Shown: piece after piece, positions 1-5,485 of the stretch | Layout: each line of letters starts with the position of its first letter | Numbering within the stretch: the stretch's first letter is position 1 | DNA from: JANNRA01 sp031401035 | GTDB lineage: Bacteria > Desulfobacterota > Binatia > HRBIN30 > CADEER01 | DNA: 9,168 bases | NCBI GenBank assembly: GCA_031401035.1 | Contig: JANNRA010000038.1 | Span: forward strand, 1-9,168 | Direction: 5' to 3' | Made by a program: the position numbers and the translations under genes | Notes under the pieces: generated by a model | Told to the model about the DNA's origin: nothing | What the model saw: the letters and a program-made list of their open reading frames with translations, nothing else | Database searches by the model: none

Positions 1-1
1 G

Positions 2-202
2 CGCGCCGTCGTCGCGCCGCGCCGCCGTCCCCGCGTGGCCGGCGGCGGGGTCGAGTACCGCATCGAGGCGCGCCTCGATGCCCAGACGCGCACCGTCACC
101 GGGGCGCTGCGCGCGCGCTGGCAGAATCGCGGCCGCACGCCGGTCGACGCGCTGACGCTGCATCTCTACCTCAACGCCTTCGCCAACAACCGCACCACAT
201 GA
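2..202 (+). pseudogene. M1-aminopeptidase-like protein, N-terminal domain fragment, cut by the window edge and by a frameshift
   Basis: The reading frame is open from base 2 and ends at TGA 200-202. Seen: after an Arg/Pro-rich stretch it reads VEYRIEARLDAQT, then VTGALRARWQN and LHLYLNAFANN. This is the opening of the beta-rich N-terminal domain of M1-type metallopeptidases and their non-catalytic relatives, where a YxIxAxLD strand leads to a conserved HLYLNAF motif. In that family the chain continues into a TFM-like motif and a WGWIDV-like strand. Here the equivalent residues lie in the next frame, in the CDS starting at 199. A single missing base around 197-202 would explain the break. The stop TGA overlaps the ATG at 199 (ATGA), so stop-start coupling is an alternative. 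The start codon and any signal peptide lie outside the window. The homology is recalled from family knowledge, not searched. I am fairly sure of the domain and less sure that the break is real rather than a sequencing error. Confidence 0.7.
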
Positions 203-957
203 TGACGGGTCTCGGCGCACGTGCCGAGCGCTGGTGGGCGCGCCATGCGGACGGCTGGGGGCGCATCGACCTGGCGGCGCTGCGCGTCGGCGGCCGCGAC
301 GCGTTGGCGGATCTCGTCTTCGTGCAACCCGACGACGGCAATCCCGACGACCACACCCTGGCCCGCCTGCGGCTGCCGGGGCCGGTGCCGCCGCGCGGCA
401 CGGTCGAGCTCGAGATCGACTTCATCTCGACGCTGCCGCCGTACTCGGGCAGCGCCTGGCAGGCCGCTACCGGCCTGGCGCCGGGCATGGCGCGTCTGTG
501 GTGCCTGGCGCTGGTGGCACAGGGGCTGTGGGGCGCCGCCATCGCCGGTCCGCTCTGGGCGTTCGTGCGCACCACCGCCGAATCGCCGTCGGCCTGGGTC
601 TGGTACGCCGGCGGTGGCGCCGCGGCGAGCCTCTGGCTGCTCGGCGGCCTGTGGTTGGTCGCGGTGCATGACCAGGCCCGGCTGCGCCTCGGCCTCGCCG
701 ACTGCGGCGCGCTGGCCGCCTGGGGTTGGGCGACGCGCTTCGTCCTGCGCGGCGGCCGCGGCGCCTTTGCGCTGGCGCGGCTGCTGCAGGCGACGGCGCT
801 GGGCATCTGGGCGCTCTATCAGTCGCTGTCGTTGGCGCTGCCGCTGCGCGAACTGCTCGGCCTCACCGGCTCGCTGCTGCTCGGCCAGGCGTTCCTGCTC
901 GCCCGCACCTGGCTGCGCGTCTGGATGCTGGCGGCGCAGCGACAACTGCAGGCGTGA
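199..957 (+). CDS. Chimeric protein: rest of an M1-like N-terminal domain joined to a four-helix membrane segment
   Basis: The ORF encodes 252 residues. Residues 3-81 continue the M1-like domain of the preceding fragment: a GWGRIDLAALRV strand, then FVQPDDGNPDDHTLARLRLP and a VELEIDFISTLPP strand. The HExxH zinc site and everything normally following this domain are absent. From about residue 82 the character changes to four likely membrane helices (about 98-123, 133-156, 190-211, 219-243). Between helices 2 and 3 is HDQARLRL, and LLGQAFLLARTWLRVW lies in the last helix. This tail resembles the end of a multi-pass membrane family with a (D)xARxRL motif and a Q-x-x-LLRxWxR C terminus, which I know only as uncharacterised. 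The likely history is an in-frame deletion that fused two neighbouring genes, or an assembly join. The drawn start (ATG 199, or ATG 202) may only be an internal codon of the frameshifted gene. No Shine-Dalgarno sequence is evident. The ORF is clear, but function as a protein is doubtful. Confidence 0.6.
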   Translation: MMTGLGARAERWWARHADGWGRIDLAALRVGGRDALADLVFVQPDDGNPDDHTLARLRLPGPVPPRGTVELEIDFISTLPPYSGSAWQAATGLAPGMARLWCLALVAQGLWGAAIAGPLWAFVRTTAESPSAWVWYAGGGAAASLWLLGGLWLVAVHDQARLRLGLADCGALAAWGWATRFVLRGGRGAFALARLLQATALGIWALYQSLSLALPLRELLGLTGSLLLGQAFLLARTWLRVWMLAAQRQLQA

Positions 958-1028
958 CGCCGCGGCCGGCGTCCGGTCGCATCACACGATCGTACGCACC
1001 CTCTTTCCCTGCACGGCCGCGAGACGCT

Positions 1029-1033
1029 AGGGG
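1029..1033 (+). promoter_or_regulatory. Ribosome binding site of argC
   Basis: AGGGG lies six bases before the ATG at 1040 and fixes the argC start. The remainder of the 82-base gap after the upstream stop (958-1039) shows no convincing promoter or terminator. Confidence 0.7.
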
Positions 1034-1039
1034 ACAGCG

Positions 1040-2101
1040 ATGAGTACACCCGTGTCCGTCGGCATTGTCGGCGGCTCCGGCTACGCCGGTGGCGAGCTGC
1101 TACGCCTGCTTCTCCAGCACCCGCAGGCGCGCATCGCCTGGGTCACCTCGCGCGGCGAGAAGTCGCTCGAGGCCATTCACCGCAACCTCGTCGGCAGCGG
1201 CCTGCGCTTCATCCGCGAGGAGGAGGCGGGCGACTGCGACGTCGTCTTCCTGTGCACGCCGGCGCGCGAATCGATGCTCAAGGCGCCCGCCTGGCTGGCG
1301 CGCGGCGCCCGCGTCGTCGACATCGGCTCCGACTTTCGCCTCAAGGACCGCGCCACGTTCGAGCGCGTCTACAAGGCCGAGCACACCTGCTGGGAGCTGG
1401 TCGACGCAGCCCCGTACGGCGCCCCCGAGCTGCACCGCGCCGCCATTGCCGCGGCGCGGCTGGTCGCCAACCCCGGCTGCTTCGCCTACACCGCCATCCT
1501 GACGCTGGCGCCGCTGCTGCGCGCCGGTCTCGTCGACCGCGAACGCGTCGTCGTCGACGGCCTGTCGGGCAGCTCCGGCGCCGGCGCCGAGCCGGTGACG
1601 CCGACGCATCACAGCGAGATCGGCAACGGCGTCTTCGCCTACAATGTCGTCGAGCATCGCCACACGTACGAGATCGAGCAGGAACTCAGCGGCGTGGCGG
1701 GGGCGCCGGTGACGGTGCACTTCACGCCCTACTACTGTCCGTTCACGCGCGGCATCCTGGCCGGCTGCCACGGCTTCCTGACGCGGCCGGTGACGCGCGC
1801 CGAGCTGCTGGCGCTGTATGCGGAGTTCTACCGCGACGAACCGTTCGTGCAGGTGCTGCCCTTCGACAAGGATCCGCAGGCGAGCTGGCAGTACCTGCCG
1901 TATCCCAGCGTCGCCTCGGTGGCGGGGTCGAACTTCGTGCAGATCGGCGTCGACGTCGACGAGCGCCGCCGCCGCGTCGTCGCCTTCGGCGCCCTCGACA
2001 ATCTCGGCAAGGGCGCCGCCTCGTCGGCGATCCAGAACATGAACTGCATGCTGGGCCTGCCCGAGAGCACCGGCATCGCCGGCGTCGGGCTGCATCCGTA
2101 G
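1040..2101 (+). CDS. argC: N-acetyl-gamma-glutamyl-phosphate reductase (ArgC family, possibly LysY-like)
   Basis: The 353-residue product is the usual length. ArgC reduces N-acetyl-glutamyl phosphate to the semialdehyde with NADPH, the third step of cytosolic arginine synthesis. Seen: a Rossmann motif GIVGGSGYAGGELLRLLLQH at residues 8-27; DIGSDFRLKD at 94-103; the active-site cysteine Cys147 in ANPGCFAYT; a catalytic-type histidine in HRH (206-208, probably His208); FTPYYCPFTRGI at 228-239; and KGAASSAIQNMNCMLGLPE near the C terminus. Odd points: the loop after the cysteine is CFAYT rather than the common CYPT or CFAT, and HTYEI replaces the usual HTPEI. The SGSSGAGAEP...HH segment (175-191) recalls LysY, the paralogue that acts on LysW-bound lysine or ornithine precursors. 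No lysW, argJ, argB or argD is visible nearby, so the pathway cannot be settled here. It converges on the SIMPL gene with an 11-base gap. I am sure of the family and moderately sure of the exact substrate. Confidence 0.93.
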   Translation: MSTPVSVGIVGGSGYAGGELLRLLLQHPQARIAWVTSRGEKSLEAIHRNLVGSGLRFIREEEAGDCDVVFLCTPARESMLKAPAWLARGARVVDIGSDFRLKDRATFERVYKAEHTCWELVDAAPYGAPELHRAAIAAARLVANPGCFAYTAILTLAPLLRAGLVDRERVVVDGLSGSSGAGAEPVTPTHHSEIGNGVFAYNVVEHRHTYEIEQELSGVAGAPVTVHFTPYYCPFTRGILAGCHGFLTRPVTRAELLALYAEFYRDEPFVQVLPFDKDPQASWQYLPYPSVASVAGSNFVQIGVDVDERRRRVVAFGALDNLGKGAASSAIQNMNCMLGLPESTGIAGVGLHP

Positions 2102-2112
2102 CGACGCGCGGC

Positions 2113-2829
2113 TCACTCGATTTCGTAGGTGACCTGCAATGAGGCGCGTACGGTGACGTCGCCGGCCTCGACCGGCGTCGGCGCGCTCGACTCGGCCATC
2201 GCCACCATGCCGCGGGCGTAGGCCTTCGGCATGACGATCGGGCTGCCGGTGCTGGCCGACAGGACGCGGCCGAGTGTGACGCCGAGGGCACGCGCCGCCG
2301 CCTCGGCCTGGCGCCGCGCATCCTCTCCGGCGCGCTGCAACGCATCGCTCTGGGGCTGGGCGCGCTCGCGCAAGGTGAACTCGAGGCCGTCGGCGCGGTT
2401 GGCGCCGGCGGCGGTGGCGGCGTCGATCAGGCCGCCGACCTGCTCGACGGCGCGCAGCTCGACCTGCACGGCGTTGCTGGCGACGTAGCCGGTGATGCGC
2501 GGCGGCGCGGCCATGGCGTGTTCGCGTTGCTCGTAGACCGGCGAGAGGCTGTACTGCGTCGTGAAGACCTTGTCGGCGGGGCCGAGCTTCTTCTTCACCG
2601 CCTCGGCGAGCGCGGCACTCTGCTTGGCATTCTCGCTCACCGCCGCGCCGGCGGTCGGCGCCGCGGTCTCGACCGCGAAGCTGAGCACGGCGAGATCGGG
2701 GCGCGCCTTCACCTCGCCCTCGCCGGTGACCGAGATGGCGCGCGGCGGCGGCGTGTGGTCGTCGGCCAGCGCGGGCAGCGAGAGAGCCGTGGCGGCGAGA
2801 AGGGACAGCAGGGCGAGGGGGGCGCGCAT
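2113..2829 (-). CDS. SIMPL-domain (YggE/BP26-like) periplasmic protein
   Basis: The 238-residue product starts at the ATG at 2829, chosen because it opens a clean signal peptide: MRAPLALLSLLAATALSLPALA, with cleavage expected after residue 22. The frame stays open for 92 more codons upstream, but that part is low-complexity Ala/Arg sequence overlapping the next gene. The mature part is a SIMPL domain: the opening strand ISVTGEGEVKARPDLAVLSF (32-51), an Ala-rich helix (about 59-82), KVFTTQYSLSPVYE (87-100), RITGYVASNAVQVELR (111-126), and a second helix rich in Arg, Ala and Gln (about 155-181). Known relatives are periplasmic or outer-membrane-associated. E. coli YggE is linked to oxidative-stress tolerance and Brucella BP26 forms oligomeric channels, but no enzyme activity is established. 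It lies 49 bases downstream of the zinc-ribbon-like gene on the same strand, so the two may be co-transcribed. Confidence 0.88.
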   Translation of the reverse strand: MRAPLALLSLLAATALSLPALADDHTPPPRAISVTGEGEVKARPDLAVLSFAVETAAPTAGAAVSENAKQSAALAEAVKKKLGPADKVFTTQYSLSPVYEQREHAMAAPPRITGYVASNAVQVELRAVEQVGGLIDAATAAGANRADGLEFTLRERAQPQSDALQRAGEDARRQAEAAARALGVTLGRVLSASTGSPIVMPKAYARGMVAMAESSAPTPVEAGDVTVRASLQVTYEIE

Positions 2830-2878
2830 GCCGGTAGGATACGGAAGCCCCGCCGCGCCCGCAACGCCGCGGGCGAGG

Positions 2879-3118
2879 TCAACCCTCTTCGCTCTGCCCC
2901 AGCCAGGCGCGGCGGCAGCCGCGGTTGCGGCAGAACCAGTGGGTGCCATCGTTGAAGGCCGTGACGCAGCGCTCCTCGCCGCCGACCAGGCGCACGATCG
3001 GGTGCGGCTCGCCGCAGTGGTTGCAGCTGACCACCGTCGCACCGCCGCGCGCGGTCGGGCGGCTCGGGCCGCGTTGGCGCCGGCGCCGATGCGCGCAGAA
3101 ATCAATGACGGATCCCAT
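2879..3118 (-). CDS. Small cysteine-rich, zinc-ribbon-like protein of unknown function
   Basis: From the ATG at 3118 this encodes 79 residues. A GTG at 3142 would add eight residues, and a later GTG just before SCNHCG would remove the Arg-rich leader. Seen: SCNHCGEP with Cys32 and Cys35, an isolated Cys51 in GGEERCVTAFNDG, then HWFCRNRGC with His59, Cys63 and Cys68. A CxxC pair plus a CxxxxC pair about 30 residues apart fits a single structural zinc site. The first 25 residues are basic and may be disordered. It does not match LysW, which ends in EDWGE, nor any other family I can name. The balance of charged and aromatic residues in the second half, quite unlike the Ala/Arg/Pro shadow ORFs here, supports it as a real gene. 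It precedes the SIMPL gene by 49 bases and is divergent from nadE. No function can be assigned. Confidence 0.6.
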   Translation of the reverse strand: MGSVIDFCAHRRRRQRGPSRPTARGGATVVSCNHCGEPHPIVRLVGGEERCVTAFNDGTHWFCRNRGCRRAWLGQSEEG

Positions 3119-3231
3119 GGAGTCGAAGCGAGACGGGCGCACTATCGGGTTTTACGACGTTTGTGAAGGGCTGGCACCAGGCGGCGAACGGGGGCGCTTC
3201 GCGGCGCGTTTGGGTATATGTTGTTGCGCAT
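3119..3231. promoter_or_regulatory. Divergent intergenic region between the zinc-ribbon-like gene and nadE
   Basis: This 113-base gap must hold promoters for both directions unless transcripts enter from further away. On the plus strand TATATG at 3215-3220, in a less GC-rich stretch, could act as a -10 element for nadE, but I see no good -35 partner and no Shine-Dalgarno sequence before the ATG at 3232. No inverted repeat stands out. It is assigned by position rather than by motif. Confidence 0.3.
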
Positions 3232-5280
3232 ATGACCCGCCCCGCCGGCGAGCCCGATCGCGATTTCCTCGACGTCCGCACGCATGGCTTTGCGCGCGTC
3301 GCGGTGTGCGTGCCGCCGGTACGGGTCGCCGATCCGCTGTTCAACGCCGGCGCGCACCTGACCCTGCTCGATGCGGCGCAGCGCGCCGGTGCGCACTACG
3401 CGCTCTGTCCAGAGCTCGGCCTCAGCGCCTACACCTGCGGCGATCTGTTCTTCCAGGACACCCTGCTGCGCGGCGTACGCGACGCCCTGGCGCAGGTGGC
3501 GCGCGCCACGGCGGACTGGAACCTGGTGTTCAGCGTCGGCGCACCGCTGGCACTCGACGGCCTGCTGTTCAACTGCGCCGTCACCCTCTATCGCGGCCGC
3601 GTGCTGGCGGTGGCGCCGAAGGCCTATCCGCCCAACTACCGCGAATTCTATGAGCTGCGCTGGTTCCGGCCCGCCGCCGAGGCGCGGGCGCGGACGATGA
3701 CGCTACTCGGCGAGGACGTGCCGTTCGGCACCGACGTCTTGGTGCGCGTCCCCCACCTGCCGGGTTTCGTGCTGCACACCGACATTTGCGAGGATCTCTG
3801 GGTGCCGGTGCCGCCCGGCACCCGCGCCGCGCTGGCCGGGGCGACGGTGCTCGCCAACCTGTCGGCGTCCAACGTCACGGTCGGCAAGTGCGAGTATCGA
3901 CAGGAGCTGGTGCGCGGCTCGTCGGCGCGCAACCTGGCGGTGCAGATGTACGGCGCCGCCGGCTTCGGCGAGTCGACCAGTGACCTGGCCTGGGACGGCC
4001 ACGGCCTGGTCGCCGAGCGCGGCCAGCTGATCGCCGAGACTGAGCGCTTCGCGCTGGCGGGGAGCCAGGTCGTGGTCGACGTCGATCTGCAGACGCTCCT
4101 CCAGGAACGCATGCGCCAGACCTCCTTCGGCGCCAACGGGCGCGACCTGGCGACGCCGTTCCGCCAGGTCGAGTGCGGACCCGGCGCCGAGACGCGGCCG
4201 CGCGCACTGTGGGAGCGGCTCGAGCGCAGCGTCGAAGCGCGCCCGTTCGTGCCGGTCGACCCGGCGCGGCGCGACGCGCGCTGCCGCGAGGTGTTTCTCA
4301 TCCAGGCGACCTCGCTGGCGCGCCGCCTGCAGGCGTTGCCGGCGGAGGCGCGCCGCCTCGTCATCGGCATCTCCGGTGGCCAGGACTCGACGCATGCGCT
4401 GCTGGTGGCGGCGCACGCGATGGACCTGCTCGGCCTGCCGCGTACCGACATCGTCGCCGTGACCATGCCCGGATTCGGTACGACGGCGCGCACGCGCGGC
4501 AACGCCGAGCGCCTGGTCGCCGCCCTCGGCGCCAGCTTCCGCGAGATTCCGCTGACCCAGCTGAGCGAGGCGGTGTACGCCGCCATCGGCCACCCGAGCG
4601 AGCAGGAGGACGTGACCTTCGAGAACGTCCAGGCGTGGCTGCGCAAGCTGCTGCTCTTCGCCACCGCCTCGCAGAGCCGCGGCATCGATCTCGGCACCGG
4701 TGATCTGACCGAGATCGCCCTCGGCTGGTGCACCTACGGCGGCGACCATCTGTCGCACTACGGCGTCAATGCCGGCGTGCCGAAGACGCTGATCAGCGAC
4801 CTCATCGCCTGGACGGCGGAGCGTATCTTCACCGCCGATGCGGCCCTGCAGGCGGTGCTGGCGGACGTCCTGGCGACGCCGATCAGCCCCGAGCTGCTGC
4901 GCCCGGGGCGCGACGGTGAGATCGTCCAGCGCTCCGAGGACCTCATCGGCCCCTACGAGCTGCACGACTTCTTCCTGTACCACATCCTGCGCTTCGGCAG
5001 CGGCCCGCGCCGCGTCGCGCGCCTGGCCGTGCACGCCTTCGACGGCCGCTACGACCTGGCCACCATCCGCCGCTGGTTGCTGGTCTTCGTGCGCCGCTTC
5101 TTCGCCAACCAGTTCAAGCGCGAGGCGCTGCCGGACGGGCCGAAGGTCGGCTCGGGCGGGGCGCTGTCGCCGCGCGGCGACTGGCGCATGCCGGCCGATG
5201 CATCGCCGGCGCTGTGGCTCGCGGAGGCGGACGCGGTGCCCGACAAGCCGCCGCTGCCGCGTCCGTCGCCGCTGGCGTAG
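3232..5280 (+). CDS. nadE: Glutamine-dependent NAD+ synthetase
   Basis: The 682-residue product is full length for the two-domain enzyme, which amidates deamido-NAD+ with ATP and ammonia from glutamine, the last step of NAD+ synthesis. The ATG at 3232 is preferred over an in-frame GTG at 3163 because family members begin shortly before the HGFARVAV strand (18-25). The N-terminal nitrilase-type glutaminase has the expected triad: Glu61 in CPELG, Lys130 in APKAYPP and Cys186 in DICEDLW. The C-terminal synthetase has the ATP loop SGGQDST (381-387), GTGDLTEIALGWCTYGGDH (488-506), HYGVNAGVPKTLI, and the closing signatures FKREALPDGPKVGSGG and LSPRGDWRMP. The loop carries Gln at 384 where Leu is usual, a probably neutral change. 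This is the long proteobacterial/mycobacterial type rather than the short ammonia-dependent NadE. No NAD-pathway neighbours are visible; it appears to be transcribed alone, divergent from the zinc-ribbon-like gene. Confidence 0.97.
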   Translation: MTRPAGEPDRDFLDVRTHGFARVAVCVPPVRVADPLFNAGAHLTLLDAAQRAGAHYALCPELGLSAYTCGDLFFQDTLLRGVRDALAQVARATADWNLVFSVGAPLALDGLLFNCAVTLYRGRVLAVAPKAYPPNYREFYELRWFRPAAEARARTMTLLGEDVPFGTDVLVRVPHLPGFVLHTDICEDLWVPVPPGTRAALAGATVLANLSASNVTVGKCEYRQELVRGSSARNLAVQMYGAAGFGESTSDLAWDGHGLVAERGQLIAETERFALAGSQVVVDVDLQTLLQERMRQTSFGANGRDLATPFRQVECGPGAETRPRALWERLERSVEARPFVPVDPARRDARCREVFLIQATSLARRLQALPAEARRLVIGISGGQDSTHALLVAAHAMDLLGLPRTDIVAVTMPGFGTTARTRGNAERLVAALGASFREIPLTQLSEAVYAAIGHPSEQEDVTFENVQAWLRKLLLFATASQSRGIDLGTGDLTEIALGWCTYGGDHLSHYGVNAGVPKTLISDLIAWTAERIFTADAALQAVLADVLATPISPELLRPGRDGEIVQRSEDLIGPYELHDFFLYHILRFGSGPRRVARLAVHAFDGRYDLATIRRWLLVFVRRFFANQFKREALPDGPKVGSGGALSPRGDWRMPADASPALWLAEADAVPDKPPLPRPSPLA

Positions 5281-5439
5281 CGCCGGCACCGACGGCGAGG
5301 CGCGGCGGACCGGGGATCCGAGGCCGCTTCAGCCTTGCCGTGACAATAACGTCGCACGGAGAAGCGCAGGAACGGAGGCGTCGCTGCTCCCAACACGGTC
5401 GCTGGCAGATCTCGTGAATGGGCTCGTTCCTGGCATCTG

Positions 5440-5455
5440 TGCATCAGCCGATGCA
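5440..5455 (+). other. Short perfect hairpin in the leader of the propeller-protein gene
   Basis: TGCATC and GATGCA pair perfectly around an AGCC tetraloop, 30 bases before the ATG at 5486. No T-run follows, so it is not an obvious terminator. It could be part of the mRNA leader or a chance palindrome. The rest of the 205-base gap after nadE (5281-5485) shows no convincing sigma-70 promoter and no clear terminator. Confidence 0.3.
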
Positions 5456-5474
5456 GACTCGGGTTGGGTCGAAC

Positions 5475-5480
5475 AGGGGG
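5475..5480 (+). promoter_or_regulatory. Ribosome binding site of the secreted propeller protein
   Basis: AGGGGG lies five bases before the ATG at 5486. It decides the start, because the same frame is open back to 4838 inside nadE. The ATG is directly followed by a signal peptide, which agrees. Confidence 0.75.
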
Positions 5481-5485
5481 GCTGT

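Noticed and set aside
2830..3105. 92-codon upstream extension of the SIMPL protein
   Set aside because: It overlaps the zinc-ribbon-like gene, is low complexity, and would bury the signal peptide.
3703..5289. 528-codon open frame on the minus strand opposite nadE, plus another at 3648-4733
   Set aside because: nadE is unmistakable on the plus strand. Both antisense frames are low-complexity shadows of it.
5280..5303. GCGCC...GGCGC just after nadE as a terminator
   Set aside because: It is only a 5-bp outer stem with a loose interior and no T-run, which is expected by chance at this GC content.
4838..5485. In-frame 216-codon extension of the propeller gene back into nadE
   Set aside because: It overlaps nadE in another frame, reads as Arg/Ala/Ser-rich shadow sequence, and the ATG at 5486 has a strong ribosome binding site followed by a signal peptide.
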